DNA from: Sinotaia quadrata
Lineage: Eukaryota > Mollusca > Gastropoda > Architaenioglossa > Viviparidae
Assembly: GCA_028829895.1 (NCBI GenBank)
Contig: CM054180.1
Location: 88,289,135 to 88,353,134 of the forward strand
Direction of reading: 5' to 3'
Length of the DNA: 64,000 nt
Shown one piece after another: positions 34,691-51,824 of the stretch. Each line of letters opens with the position of its first letter. The stretch's first letter is position 1. The notes under the pieces were generated by a model that was not told where the DNA came from, ran no database searches, and saw only the letters and a program-made list of their open reading frames with translations. The translations under genes and the position numbers were made by a program.

Positions 34691-35097
34691 GTTCTTAAAA
34701 ATATAACATTATAGACGTTGTAGTGAAGAAATTGTGTGTATGTGTGAGAGAAAAGGGGGGGGGGGAGAGAACTAAGCAAGAAATAAGATAATTTTGTCTG
34801 AATGGTGCCCCTTTCTAAGCGACTACATGAAGGAAAATATAAGAATCATAAATGGGTTTAGCAAACAATGTGTATATGTTCTTTCAAAAACATTTCTGTA
34901 AATACATAAATAACAAATAGTCAGAACTTTAAGGTATTTTTGTTTTCTTTTAAGCGCAATTGTATGATCCAAATGTCACCCACAGATGAAGAGAAGGATG
35001 CAGTAGAGTTTCGACCTCAAAGTTGTAAAAATCTTCGACAGCAACGACTTGTCCAAGTGCAGGTATTGTTTATCGGCTGACATATAATACACAGAAC

Positions 35098-35162
35098 AAT
35101 TTGTATTTTGTGTACAATTTGTATTTTGTGTACAATTTGTATTTTGTGTACAATTTGTACAC
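35098..35162. repeat. 19-bp tandem repeat
   Basis: About 3.4 perfect copies of 'tgtgtacaatttgtattt' plus one t. Confidence 0.95.
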
Positions 35163-35456
35163 GCGCATGCACACATATCTATGCCATTCTGCTTGCCTAT
35201 CTAATAGACACAGAGAGAGAATGAGACTTAAATATTAGAGAGAGATGGGAGGGAAGGAGGAGGGATAGAGAGAGATTTCTTATATTTAATTCTTGAAAGA
35301 TAAAAGGGATGTTAAATAAGAAATAACATACAATTTGTAATAGCCTTAAAATAATGTTCTCTTTTCAGAATTTTCAATATGGCCTCCTGAGCCAGAATCA
35401 CACGTCAAAGGCCAGACCATCTTGCTGACTTCCACTGGCAGAAATGATACAATACT

Positions 35457-35560
<104 letters not shown>

Positions 35561-35802
35561 ACCCTGGACAATTGGTGATGCTTTGGAAACTGAGAGACTG
35601 AGTGTATCAAATGTTATGGAATAACTTGCCACATTTCCATAGCCGCGTACACGACACAAAATAAAGAGCCTTTAGATTTAGAGAATTAGTAGTGAATATA
35701 ATCACAATATTGACTTATGGACTTTTGCCCTGAAAACAAAACCACAGGCAAACTGGACGTGACACTCGTACTCCTGTAGATATCTTCAGTCTTCAAACCT
35801 AT

Positions 35803-35930
35803 CTAACAATACATGTTCACGATGTCAATCTCAAAAGAAATATGATTGTGTTTTTTTCACTTCAGCGTCTATCTAACAATGCATGTTCATGATGTCAATT
35901 TGACAACAAATATGATTGTGTTTTTCACTT
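35803..35930. repeat. About 68-bp tandem duplication
   Basis: Two copies with 'ctatctaacaat' and 'aatatgattgtgttttt'. Confidence 0.85.
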
Positions 35931-37179
35931 TCTTTCTTATAAGATGTATTTCATTAAGTCATTTTGTATTTTAAAATCTAAGGAAACGACTTTTTCCATC
36001 TAAAAAACATTGTTTTTATTTTCATCAACTTACTTCCACAAGAATTTCATATTTGTTGCCGTATATGCATCAAATGTTCAAGACAAGTTTGTATTTTAAA
36101 AAAATCATTTTAGTCTAACAAGGAACACTTTTCTGCAGTCAGTGAGAGAAGCTTTTCTAATACTGTACTCTTGGATTAGATAACTGCATGCTACTTTTGT
36201 TTTTCCAGAATGCTTTCTGATCAGGTATTACTTTTTTTTTGCAACAATTTTTAGTATTAATTTATAAGACTGTTATGACACCGCACTCAGTCATGCAAGC
36301 ATTAATCCTCACCGCTATCCATATCGTGTGACGTCATTTAATGTTTGTGCTGTTCATCAAGCGTGTTCGTCTGATATGATTATTGTGCAGAATCAGCTAT
36401 GAATCTGTTTTGTATTGTACCCTATCATAGGTGGGTGGGGGCTGAGCCACAGGTATTTGTATAGGATAAAGGTATTTAGAAGTGTGGCTAGCCTGTAAGT
36501 CTCGGGTTTTGATATCGGTATTATAAATAATTATATATCGTAAAATCCTTTCCGTGCCGGGGACTAGCGCGGGGCTAGTAATTAACACCAGACATAGGTT
36601 AATCATACAATTAAGTAGCCATTCTGCAAGAAAAGGTAATAATAGTTCTTGATGCTAAAATTATACAAATTCATACAAGAAAAAAGCCAGAAAATTGTCT
36701 CCAATATCTAAACAAGAAGCAGTGGATAGAAAGAAACGTACTTCAATAACAACAAAAAGAAAAAGATGGTACATTAAAATAATTTGTAGAAATGTTAAAT
36801 AGTTCATAAATTTGACCTAAAAGTTTAACGCAGTAATGTTCTCTTTAGTAATGTTTAGAAACAGTATAAAATCACAACAAAAGAAAAATATAGAGTATTT
36901 AATCTAACCTCATTCAAACATGACCAATTCGCTTTCCTCTATAAAGTGGCCATGAACTAGTCATGTATGGGTTTATATACAATTTCAGATAGAATTACTG
37001 AAAACTTTTATTAATTTTTGTTTTTTGTAGTCTAATTTCTTCGCGCAATTTTGTCAGTAACGTGAAGTAAATGAGCAGCACACAGGTCAGCCGGCCATGT
37101 TTATATTCTATGTGCGCTTCGAGAAACTAAAACTGGGTCAAGGCTCATATCTCTCACTTGCCTACAGCTAACACAGTTT
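35931..37179. other. Intergenic AT-rich sequence
   Basis: No gene recognised; a 69-codon minus frame at 36397-36606 has no support. Confidence 0.45.
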
Positions 37180-38115
37180 GCCTAGCATTATGTATTTAAA
37201 GTGCTGAATGCAGGTTTGAAAGTGTGTGTGGAACTTCTAAATTTAAATATATATATGTCAAATTTCATTAAATATGCTGGGTGGCTGTGAGTGTATCATT
37301 ACACTCCTGTTATTTGTGTCACTAAATGTAATATATATATATAACATTAACAAATCTCTCACTCTCTAGCATATATCTTGAAAAATCTCTCACCAAATAT
37401 GTAGTGTGAATTTGTATGTATATGTTGCTAAATATGACAAATTGCTTGGCTGTGTATGTATGCACTACTAAATATGTTATGTGACTGCTGTATTACTAAA
37501 TAAGGTTGTGTGTCTGTGCATGTATGCATCACTAAATATATTGATTGTTTTGTGTCTCAATATCTATCGTGGTTGCGTATGAATGTGTTCCTAAATATGT
37601 TGTGTACGTGTAACTAATCATTTGTATGTCATTAAATATATTGTGTGGGGTGTTTAGTGCCTATGTATATTTATATAGAGAGAATATATATAGTCGTATG
37701 TTTGTACCACAAATATGCAGTTAAGCATGTCACTAAATGAAGTCTTTATAATGGTATGTGTGCGTGCGCGCGTTATGTTTGTATAATAATGCTTCTCCAT
37801 ATAGTGTGTATGGTATTGTATGTATATCACTAAATTTAATGGTTGTGCCAATGTATAAGTATATATTCATATGTGTGTGTGCGTGCGTGCGCATGTTGTG
37901 CATATGTGTCACTGAAATTTGATTTGTTTGCATGTTTCGCTAAAAAATGTGAATTTACATTATGTGTCAGTAAGAAAGAGTATCTGCAACTAAATATGTC
38001 AAGATGTGACGGTGTTGAGGTCTAAGTGTATATAAATGTCGCTAGATGTCAAAATGTGACTGACTACTAAGCGAAGCTCTTTTTATGTATGTACGCGTCA
38101 CTATAGGTAAGCACA
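37180..38115. repeat. Highly degenerate repeat field ('cactaaatatgttgtgtg')
   Basis: About 20 diverged occurrences of (c)actaaatatg(t) separated by gt-rich and tatg-rich linkers of variable length. It reads as an old, decayed minisatellite with short gtgcgtgc and atat tracts. Confidence 0.6.
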
Positions 38116-38559
38116 ACTGACTTTGAACATTCAAATAAAATGAAACTTCACCAAATTGTGAAAGTATAGTTCCATGTATGATAAAAATAGCGAGGTAAAT
38201 TATATGACAGCATTTTTTTTAAAGGCAGCGAATTAGCGAGAAGAGTGAGTGAAAGAAAGAGCAATGGAATGAACTGAGTAATTGTTAACAGCATGAACTG
38301 AAGAGAGAGGATTCAGAAAGCATTGAAGTCAAGCGCTGAAGATCAGGAAACAATGTCTACGGATGTACTAGCCAGGTTCGAGCAAAATCATAAAGAAATA
38401 TTAATGTTCATATTTCACAAACCATTAAACACAACATGAATGCAGACAAACAAAAACAATCGAGTAACGGACACACACACACAAGCAGTCGAACAAGCAA
38501 CGCGCGTACACACGAAAATGATAACTATCAAATATTCAGCATAGAGATTTTCAAACTCA

Positions 38560-39244
38560 AGATAAGCAAGTATATTTAAAACTTTATTTTGTCGGATGAA
38601 AGTCTACATTTTATGTTTGTACAACTGTAAAAAAACAGTAGGCAGTGACGTACAAAAGAATGTATCACATATTGACAAGTACACATGCGTGCCAGCGTTA
38701 CATTACCCTAAGGCCTCGAGTGAAGAAAAATGTTTGTGCCAGAAAGCTCTCCTGAGATACTTCATCTATGTCTGCACTCCTTAAGTAGTCGTTACCTGCT
38801 GACAACCAGTTTCAACTCGTGCGCTCCCTTAATGTAACGAGAGTGTACAAGCCTCTGGCATCAACAACAAAAATTACAAAGAGCCGAATATAAAGATAGG
38901 GCTTTCCTTCGAAATCATTCAAGAGAACCACCTGGCAACTTTAAGTTGAATATTTAGCTGCTTGTTTATCTCCTCTTTGTTGTAGTTCGTAACCTAGTCT
39001 TCAAATTCAGTTGATGTCCTTCCATTCAAAGCAGACAGTCAGCCCATAACCTACAACCGCAGTGAAGGTTGTGTTTTTAAAGAGTAAAAGTGAGTTTACA
39101 GCCAGGTTCATCATCCGCGCCTGTCGCGTTAGACGATCAGCGTGGAGACAAGCGGCGGCGGTGGTAGCGGCAGTGAGAAAGATGAACAGAGACAGTCCTA
39201 GACAGACTGGATAAAACAAGCTAAGAGAGCCAATGTCCACGGAT
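38560..39244 (-). other. Actin 3'UTR
   Basis: Minus-strand sequence after the actin stop codon, ending shortly after a candidate AATAAA. No other gene is seen in it. A 125-codon minus frame at 39007-39384 is in another frame of the actin 3' end and is not supported. The exact 3' end is inferred. Confidence 0.6.
38583..38588 (-). promoter_or_regulatory. Candidate actin polyadenylation signal
   Basis: AATAAA on the minus strand, about 660 bases after the actin stop codon. It is the first clear canonical signal downstream and gives a 3'UTR length usual for actin mRNAs. Confidence 0.6.
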
Positions 39245-43141
<3,897 letters not shown>

Positions 43142-43199
43142 TTAGAACGTTAGTCCTCAAGAATAGTCCCTGACAGGGCTGGTATGGGCTGAAGATTTC

Positions 43200-43345
43200 A
43201 GGCTACGAGTGACGGGCTCGAATAAACTGCACGCGGTTTTATTCATCGTTCTTGTCAAGTTTCTCGGAATCTCTGCCCAGACCCTTGCAGCGGTTTTCCA
43301 AATATGGAGAGCCCCTTTCGGCGTATATGGGCACGACTACGAGGG
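43200..43345 (-). promoter_or_regulatory. Actin promoter with CArG box
   Basis: On the minus strand a perfect CArG box CCATATTTGG (43298-43307) is the serum response factor site typical of actin promoters. A weaker CArG-like CCCATATACG lies about 25 bases further upstream. An AATAAAA TATA-like element is at about 43237-43244, some 55-60 bases downstream of the CArG box. Transcription would then start near 43210 and give a 5'UTR of about 80-85 bases. A 5'UTR intron, common in actin genes, is not clearly visible. Confidence 0.65.
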
Positions 43346-44084
43346 GGTGCTAGAAGAAAGATAGAGAAGAGGGAGGCGTATGTAGGGTAAGGAGCGAAGG
43401 GGGGGTCATACAGGGTAAGAAGGAAGGAGGAGCCAAACGGACGAAAGGAGAAGCCGAAAAAGAGAGAAAGAAACAACGATACAGAGCCGGGTGGGGGGCT
43501 GGCGTGGTGGCGGCAAGGAGAGTGATGGTACTTTAGCCGGGATGAACTGAAATGGTGGGTACCACGTGTCGGAGACGGGATTTTCAAACACATTTCGATG
43601 CACATGACGTATTTTACCAAAGAATTTTTCGTGATTTTTCACTCTGAACTTTACCTATAAAGACTGACGATTTTCGCGATAACACACATCTACACTCGAT
43701 TTAGAAACAAAGGTCATCCATGTAAATCTGGTTTTACAAAACAAACATCGAATCTGATATTACTATTTGATGTTTATTGAAACTATTGTAAACAGAAGAA
43801 TGTTTAACCTCTTGGCAAGCATGTGTCTAATTCAAACTGGCAGACCAGCAAATACTTCGATGTACTGGCTAATGACCAAGACTGCAGATAGCCACTCAAC
43901 CAAGACGACCAATAAAAGTAAAGACTGATAAAAATATGCAGATATCCACCTTAACGAAGTGGAAAATAATAATTAAAAACTGGATGTAACTCATCAGATA
44001 TCAAGTACAAAGGACAGGGACAAAAGAATAAACATTGGATTCAAATGTGCATTATATTGACTACAAGGACAGGGACAAAAGCAA
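43346..44084. other. Actin upstream region
   Basis: Purine-rich on the plus strand from 43340 to 43540 (gga/gaa-rich) and AT-rich beyond. Frames on the minus strand at 43255-43642 are low-complexity and not supported. Confidence 0.5.
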
Positions 44085-44905
44085 TAGTCTCATTTTCCTT
44101 CTGCATAAAAATTTTCCTCATTATACACAACAAGTCCCATCAGTCTTCATAATATACAACCAGTCCCATCAGTCCTCATTTTTACACAACTAGTCGCATC
44201 ATTCAACATTATGCACATCTAATCTCATTTGTATTCATTGTCCCATCAATCCTATTATACACATCTAACATTCGTCCTCATTATACACGACCACTCCCAT
44301 CAGTCCTCATTATACACATCTAATCTCATTTTATCATCATTGTACATATCTAATATTTGTCCTCATTGTACACATCTAAGATTTGTCCTCATTATACAAT
44401 CTAATCTCATTTGTCCTCATTGTACACATCTAAGATTTGTCCTCATTGTACAATCTAATCTCATTTGTCCTCATTGTACAATCTAATCTCATTTGTCCTC
44501 ATTGTACACATCTAAGATTTGTCCTCATTGTACAATCTAATCTCATTTGTCCTCATTGTACACATTAAGATTTGTCCTCATTGTACACATCTAAGGTTTG
44601 TCCTCATTATACAATCTAATCTCATTTGTCCTCATTGTAAACATCTAAGATTTGTCTTCACTGTACACATTTAAGATTTGTCCTCATTGTACATATCTAA
44701 CATATATCCTCATTGTACACATCTAAGATTTATCCTCATTGTACACATCTAACATTTGTCCTCATTGTACACATCTAACATTTATCCTCATTGTAGACTT
44801 CTAAGATTTGTCCTCATTGTACACATCTAACATTTGTCCTCATTGTACACATCTAATCTCATCAGACCTCATTATACACATCTAATCTCATTTGTCCTCA
44901 TTATT
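44085..44905. repeat. About 26-bp minisatellite, 30 or so copies
   Basis: Core 'cctcattgtacacatcta' followed by variable atttgt or atctcattt. A long array with several interleaved variant classes. Confidence 0.92.
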
Positions 44906-45450
44906 CTACATTTAAAGTAATGTATCATCATTACGAGTATATATAACAGATTATTAAAGCACGTTTGTCCTTATTGTGACGCGCGTAATCCTAATTCAGC
45001 ATGCTTCCCCTCATTATGAGACGTCTAAAGACAATATTTATGATTATGCCATTTAAACGAACGTATCATCATTATGACACATCTAGAATTATTTTATTTG
45101 AATTGAATAAACACTATTTTACAAGGATAATGCTTCACGCACATTGCATTGTCCTTTTGTCATCATTGTAACGTGTTTATGCCTATTTATTTTCATTATA
45201 CTACGCTCCAGCTTGCGTGTCATCATTATGACATATCTAAATTTATATGTCATATAATAATATGACACATCGAAGCTTACATGTCATCATTATGACATAT
45301 CTAAGCCTACTGGCAATTGTTAAAACACATATATGCTCACATGTCTTAATTTAGAACATATATACATTTACTTGTCATCATTACGAAACATCTAAAATTA
45401 CATACCATCATTTTGAACATATAAGCTTACATGTCATCATTATGACACAT
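44906..45450. repeat. Degenerate repeat field, about 26-45 bp unit
   Basis: Repeated 'gtcatcattatgacac' followed by atctaa. Diverged, with indels. It looks related to the preceding array (cacatcta shared). Confidence 0.7.
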
Positions 45451-45589
45451 CTACATTTTCTTGTCCACTTTTGGGCCTGTTTCCTGTCCTAATTCTGATG
45501 CGTTTATCCGACTATTTACCAAAAGAACATCGGACGTTGACGATTACTTTATCTCGTACATGTTTTTATTTAAAAGTCTCGACGTGTTG

Positions 45590-45858
45590 TCCGATCGTAA
45601 AGCATAAGATTGTCCGATCGTAAAATAGGTGTGTTGATGATGCGAAAATTGTCCGATCGTAAAACATAAGGTGTATTAATTCTGCCAAAATTGTCCGATC
45701 GTAAAACATAAGGTGTATTGAGACGCCAAAATTGTCCGATCATAATACATAAGGTGTGTTGAAGACGCCAAAATTGTCCGATCGTAAAACATAAGGTGTG
45801 CTAATGATGCCAAAAGTTTTCGATTTTAAAACATAAAGTGTGTTAATGACGCCAAAAT
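45590..45858. repeat. About 41-bp tandem repeat
   Basis: Six copies with core 'attgtccgatcgtaaaac'. Each full copy contains the palindrome CGATCG. Confidence 0.92.
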
Positions 45859-46130
45859 TTGTAGCATGGTTAGTGAAATCGAGATTTGCAGCATGGTTTT
45901 GTGAAATCAAGATTTGTAGCTTGATATGTGAAACCAAGATTTGTAATTTGATTTGTTAAGTGAAAATTGTAGATTTATTTGTGAAGTCAAGATATGTAGC
46001 TTGATTTGTAAAGTCAAGATTTGTAACTTATTTGTAAAATCTAGATCTGTAAGTATAATTTAGGAGCTATGATTTGTAGAGAAAGCACTGATTTGTAGTG
46101 TGAGCGTATATCCAGGATTAGTGGTATGAA
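45859..46130. repeat. Degenerate repeat, about 27-30 bp unit
   Basis: Diverged copies around 'tcaagatttgtagcttga'. Confidence 0.75.
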
Positions 46131-46405
46131 TATATATATCTACGATTTGGGGTGAGTATAAAGCCATGATTTGTGGTGTGATTGTGAATCAGTTATTTGT
46201 GACGTGGCGTAAAAAATAGTTGTGATATGATTGTAAATTCATAATGTGTGGTACGATTGTTATACCTTAATTATTGGTATGATTAATTATTAAGCAATTA
46301 TATGTGGTATCTTTGTTACACTTTCATTATTGGTATGATTAATTATTAAGCAATTATATGTGGTACGATTGTTACACCTTAATTATTGGTATGATTATTT
46401 AGCGT
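46131..46405. repeat. Degenerate repeat, about 35-60 bp unit
   Basis: Copies around 'aattattggtatgatt' and 'aagcaattatatgtggta'. Confidence 0.75.
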
Positions 46406-46457
46406 TTGTGTGTGAAGTATATGGGGTTGGTGAGAACTATGTATCTGAAGATGGAGC

Positions 46458-46606
46458 TCTATGTCTGAGGCTGTTGTTATATGCGTCTGAGGCTGGTTGT
46501 GTATGCATCTGAGGCTGGTGGTGTATGCATCTGAGGTTGGTTGTGTATGCATCTGAGGTTGGTTGTGTATGCATCTGAGGTTGGTTGTGTATGCATCTGA
46601 GGTTGG
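46458..46606. repeat. 22-bp tandem repeat
   Basis: Six to seven copies of 'tgtatgcatctgaggttg' plus gttg. Confidence 0.93.
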
Positions 46607-46858
46607 TGTTGTCTATCGCTGATGTAGTAACTGGCAAAGAATGATTTACAAGGTTAGTGTTGTCTATCGCTGGTGTAGTAACTGGCAAAGAATGATTTAC
46701 AAGGTTAGTGTTGTCTATCGCTGGTGTAGTAACTGGCAAAGAATGATTTACAAGGTTAGTGTTTTCTATCGCTGGTGTAGTAACTGGCAAAGAATGATTT
46801 ACAAGGTTGGTGTTGTCTATCGCTGGTGTAGTAACTGGCAAAGAATGATTTACAAGTA
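46603..46858. repeat. 51-bp tandem repeat
   Basis: Five nearly identical copies with core 'atcgctggtgtagtaact'. The multiple-of-three unit opens frames on both strands (164 and 77 codons), which are artefacts. Confidence 0.95.
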
Positions 46859-47130
46859 TATGCATACATGCTAGTGTAATACTGGTCAGAGGCTGGTGTT
46901 TTATGAAGGCTGGTGAAATTAGTTGTGACAACTGGTGTGGTAAGTGGTGAAGACTGGTGTAGAAAGTAATAAATGTCTAATTACTACTGACTGCCAACCA
47001 TCAAATACATCTGTTATATATCACTCTACTACCAAAAACCGCTTTCCTTCGTCACATGATTGATTTTCTCAGGTTTAGCATCCTCGGCCAAAGTAAGCTG
47101 ATTGGCGCAGACGGAGGCAAAGCACCAGGA

Positions 47131-47770
47131 GGAGTTTGAGAATATTAAAGCTGAAGGGACTGTTATAGAGTTTGAGAATATTAAGGTTAAAGGGAACGTT
47201 ATAGAGTTCGAGAATATTAAGGTTAAAGAGTTCGAGAATATTAAGGTTAAAGGGAATGTTATAGAGTTCGAGAATATTAAGGTTAAAGGGAATGTTATAG
47301 AGTTCGAGAAGATTAAGGCTGAAGGGACCGTTAGAGAGTTCGAGAATATTAAGGTTGAAGGGACTGTTATAGAGTTCGAGAAGATTAAGGCTGAAGAAAG
47401 CGTTATAGACTTTGAGAAACTTATGGTTGAATGTGGAGCATTATAGAGTATGACCATTATAGAGTTTGAGTAGATTAACGTGAAAGGGACCGTCATAGAG
47501 TTTAAATAGATTAATTTTGAAGGGACCTTTATAGAGTTTGAGTAGATTAAGGTTGAAGGGACCTTTATAGTGTTTGGATGAGATGAAGGTTGAAGGGACC
47601 GTTATAGAGAGTTTGAATGAGATTATGGTTGAAGGGACCGTTATAGAGAGTTTGGATGAGATTAAGGTTGAGGGGACCGTTATAGAGAATTTGGATGAGA
47701 TTATGGTTGAAGGGACTTTTATAGAGTGTTTGGATGAGATTAAGGTTGAAGGGTCTGTTGTAGAGTTTAG
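47131..47770. repeat. 36/39-bp minisatellite
   Basis: About 16 copies. The left half has a 36-bp unit with 'gagaatattaaggttaaa'; the right half has 36- and 39-bp units with 'gatgagattaaggttgaa'. One deletion shortens a unit near 47226. Open frames on both strands come from the unit being a multiple of three. Confidence 0.95.
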
Positions 47771-47944
47771 ATGAGACATAAGATTGTAAAAGATGCTAGG
47801 GAAAACATTGATAATGAAACGCGATGGTTGGTTTGCGGTTATAATATTTGCTTCTTTATAGTTACACCGCTTGCCAAAATTGGTAATATTTTCCCGCACC
47901 ACTGTGATTATAATATTTGCCTTAATGTATTTAATATTTCCATT

Positions 47945-48408
47945 ATTGTAGTTCTGATACTTGCCAGTTTATATGTATGGTATGTAGTCTTATTTGTCTC
48001 AGTGTAGTTCTGATACTTGCCAGTTTATATTATGTTATGTAGTCTTATTTGTCTCAGTGTAGTTCTGATACTTGCCAGTTTATATGTATGTTATGTAGTC
48101 TTATTTGTCTCAGTGTAGTCATGATACTTGACAGTTTATATGTATGTTATGTAGTCTTATTTGTCTCAGTGTAGTTCTGATACTTGCCAGTTTATATGTG
48201 TTATGTAGTCTTATTTGTCTCAGTGTAGTTCTGATACTTGCCAGTTTATATGTATGTTATGTAGTCTTATTTGTCTCAGTGTAGTTCTGATACTTGCCAG
48301 TTTATATGTATGTTATGTAGTCTTATTTGTCTCAGTGTAGTTCTGATACTTGCCAGTTTATATGTATGTTAAGTAATCTTATTTGTCTCAGTGTAGTCAT
48401 GATATTTC
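47945..48408. repeat. 56-bp minisatellite, about 8 copies
   Basis: Core 'tgatacttgccagtttat', with copies more than 90 percent alike by eye. Confidence 0.95.
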
Positions 48409-48820
48409 TCTAATTATAGATGTGGTTTTTGCCTTATTATGGTAGTGGTATTTGCCTCATTGCAATTTTGATATTTGGCAGCTTATAATATTTGCCCTAT
48501 TATGGTTATTTGTATTTGCTTGATTATATTATGGTATTTGTCATAATGTTATGGTATACGTCTTATCAATATAATAATAAGATTGTCTTATTGTGTTAGT
48601 TGCTAATATTAGTGCTTAAGTTCTCCATTCTAAAGTCTTTCAAGTATTTGTTTTATTTTGTTTTGCTGTTGCAATTTGTATTTATTTGTCATTGTATCTA
48701 TTGTAGAGTGTTTATATACTATTTTTTAAAAATTAATTTCTCAAATCATTGCACTTATTTCCTTTAAATCTAGGCTGTTTCAAATTTGCTTTGGCAATCC
48801 TTTTTGAAATGCATATTGCG

Positions 48821-48822
<2 letters not shown>
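48409..48822. other. AT-rich spacer
   Basis: Loose tatttg repeats at the left, nothing recognisable at the right. Confidence 0.5.
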
Positions 48823-48889
<67 letters not shown>

Positions 48890-48904
48890 CGTGTGTGTGT
48901 GTGT
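48823..48904. repeat. (GT)n microsatellite
   Basis: About 80 bases of gt, interrupted twice by gc. Confidence 0.97.
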
Positions 48905-49102
48905 AATTATCATTAATAGTAATATTATTAATATTACAATTAGCAATATCATCATTACCACAATTTTCTTCATCTCTTTACCCTGATTTCTTTTTTTCTC
49001 TTTATATATTCATGCATCTTTAACTTTATTGTTCTGTCTTTCTTCATTTATTCTTCCCTTCTTCCTTTCTCTATATAAAGTGATTATTATCAAAAAGAAA
49101 CA

Positions 49103-49318
49103 TAATAATTTGCTACCTGTATCATAATTTGCTACCTGTATCATAATTTGCTACCTGTATCATAATTTGCTACCTGTATCATAATTTGCTAGCTGCATCA
49201 TTATTTGTTAGCTGTATTATTATTTGCTAGCTGCATTATAATTTGTTAGCTGTATCTTAATATGTTAGCTGTATCATTATTTGTTAGCTGTATCATAATA
49301 GGTTAGCTGTATCATTAC
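49103..49318. repeat. 19-bp tandem repeat, about 11 copies
   Basis: Core 'cataatttgctacctgta'. The first five copies are identical; later ones drift to gttagctgtat. Confidence 0.94.
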
Positions 49319-49397
49319 TTTTTCCAAGGAGAGCGTTTTGGACAGGAGGGATTAGGGATCGGTGCTGTGAAGTGCGCGATAGGCTGGTTGTCATGAT

Positions 49398-49756
49398 AAT
49401 GTTCTTAGTCTAATTGTCAGTGACTGTAATGTTCTTAGTCTAATTGTCAGTGACTGTAATGTTCTTAGTCTAATTGTCAGTGACTGTAATGTTCTTAGTC
49501 TAATTGTCAGTGATTGTAATGCGCTTAGTCTACTTGTCAGTGACTGTAATGCGCTTAATCTAATTGTCAGTGATTGTAATGCGCTTAGTCTACTTGTCAG
49601 TGACTGTAATGTTCTTAGTCTAATTGTCAGTGATTGTAATGCGCTTAGTCTACTTGTCAGTGACTGTAATGCGCTTAATCTAATTGTCAGTGATTGTAAT
49701 GCGCTTAGTCTACTTGTCAGTGACTGTAATGCGCTTAATCTAATTGTCAGTGAATG
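49398..49756. repeat. 30-bp minisatellite with higher-order 60-bp dimers, about 12 copies
   Basis: Core 'cttagtctaattgtcagt'. From about 49510 on, two variants (tctacttgtcag and tctaattgtcag) mostly alternate, making a 60-bp higher-order unit. Confidence 0.95.
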
Positions 49757-49844
49757 TAATGTGATTGCCTAATTGTCTGTGTCATGTGCTTAGTCTAAAT
49801 GTCATGACTGCAAGTATTTAGACTAAATGTCAGAGGCTGCAATG

Positions 49845-50105
49845 AACTTAAGCCAACTGGCAGTGAATTATATTTAATGTACTTAAGCCAACTGGAAGTG
49901 AGTTATATTTAATGTACTTAAGCCAACTGACAGTGAGTTATATTTAATGTACTTAAGCCAACTGGCAGTGAGTTATATTTAATATACTTAAACCAAATGG
50001 CAGTGAGTTATATGTAATGTACTTAAACCAACTGGCAGAGTGTATTTTTCTTTTACACCAACTGGCAGTGAGTGTAATGTGCTTTTAAGCCAAATGGTAG
50101 TGAGT
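49845..50105. repeat. 35-bp tandem repeat, about 7 copies
   Basis: Core 'tacttaagccaactggca' followed by gtgagttatattta. Confidence 0.93.
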
Positions 50106-50867
50106 GTAACGTATTTAGACATGTTGTAGCCAACCTGGTTATAAGTATATACAATGCATTTTAACGGTTAATGTTTGCTGTAATTTCATGTAACAATCCG
50201 AAACATGTTGTGAAGGGACTTTGATTTATCTACTCTGGATGCTTTGCAATCGAGTTAACTAGAACATGCAAAAATGAATTGCAGTTTACAAGAAATACGC
50301 AATAGTAATTTAAAAGCCCAATGCTTACCGAACTGGACACCTATTTGAATATATTTAATAAAATTACTTGTCCAGAATCTACATTTAACTTCTACGTGTT
50401 CTGTTTCCAGTATTAACAAGCAAATTCGATTAATACACTTTTGAAATATAGTATCATAATTGCTTTCTTTTTTCCGAAGAGATGTGATTGAGAGTTACGT
50501 ACCTTTAGGAAGTTATATATGGGATAAGTGCCCAGTCAAAACTAGATATACACATAACATTTTATTGAAGAGATACTATGATAAAAAGAAGAGATCAAAT
50601 GTTATTTGTAAAAAATGATCCAACAGTAACCTGCTAAATATAATTTGGAACTCTTTCACTATATGTGCGAAGGTTAGTAGGTCATGATTCATACACAAAA
50701 CGTCTCCGACACTGAGACTATCATAACTCAATGGCCCTCAGGAATAAACAAAAATTCTAAAAATATACTCACAGTGGATTAAGCTTAGGGTTATTATGGA
50801 TTTGTTCAAATTTTGTATCTATAATATCTTAAACGGCAGAAGTAATTTCTGCTAAATAACAAATGAC
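50106..50867. other. AT-rich spacer
   Basis: One of the longer repeat-free stretches in the 44-62 kb field. No gene recognised. Confidence 0.5.
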
Positions 50868-51075
50868 ACAATTCAGTCCCCAAGTAGAGTGATATACTGG
50901 AACTCTTAAAGGTCACAAAGTATAGCCCCAAGAAGAGTGATATACTGGAACTCTTAAAGGTGACAAAGTATAGCCCCAAGAAGAGTGATATACTGGAACT
51001 CTTACAAGCGACACAGTATAACCCCAAGTAGAGTGATATACTGGAACTCTTACAATATAGTTCTATGTAGAATGA
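50868..51075. repeat. 48-bp tandem repeat, about 4 copies
   Basis: Core 'agtgatatactggaactc', with copies starting at 50881, 50929, 50977 and 51025. Confidence 0.94.
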
Positions 51076-51257
51076 TATAATTGAAATAATTACAGTGAGG
51101 AAATATGTATCTCACTATCATATTAGTACATCGATGCTGAGGGAAAGAAATTTGATAACTTACAATTGCGACATATTGGTATATAGGATAATAACATAGC
51201 TCAATTGATATTTCAGCATATCTTTTTTTGACAAAGACAATGCTTGAAGACAGGCCA

Positions 51258-51438
51258 TGTTTATATAACTTGAGAATGGTTACGTTTGTATAACTTGAAA
51301 ATTGTTAAGTTTATTTAACTTGAGATTGGTTAAGTTTATATAAATTGAGAATGGTTTTGTTTATATAAATTGAGAGTGGTTAAGTTTATATAAATTGAGA
51401 ATGGTTAAGTTTATATAAATTGAGAATGGTTAAATTTA
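51258..51438. repeat. About 26-bp tandem repeat, 7 copies
   Basis: Core 'ttgagaatggttaagttt'. Confidence 0.92.
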
Positions 51439-51824
51439 CACAGCATACTTGTTTTCCTCTGGTTCTTATTTTGTCTCCTTATTTATATCCACCCCACCCG
51501 TTCTTATTTTTCCTTGTTTTTTTTGTTTGTTTATCTCTTGTTTTTGCTTTCTTTTATAAAGCAATCTTCACAAAAGGAAACATAAGTGTTACTACTTATA
51601 TTAGTGAACACTGTCATGAATAAAATAGCATATTGATACTTGTATTAATTATCATCACGGTCAGAAAACGAAACAGCAGTTTTGCTACATGTAGTAGGCC
51701 TAATATCACGGTTTGGAGTTTAGAAAACGATACAACAGCTACTAAAGTATAACTATACTAATACTTTAGACTCATACTAAATAATACTAAGGCTCAGAAA
51801 ACCGAAACAGCAATATTACTTATG

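Noticed and set aside
46437..47902. ORFs of 66-164 codons over the 51-bp and 36-bp arrays
   Set aside because: The unit lengths are multiples of three, so frames stay open automatically; opposite strands are open too.
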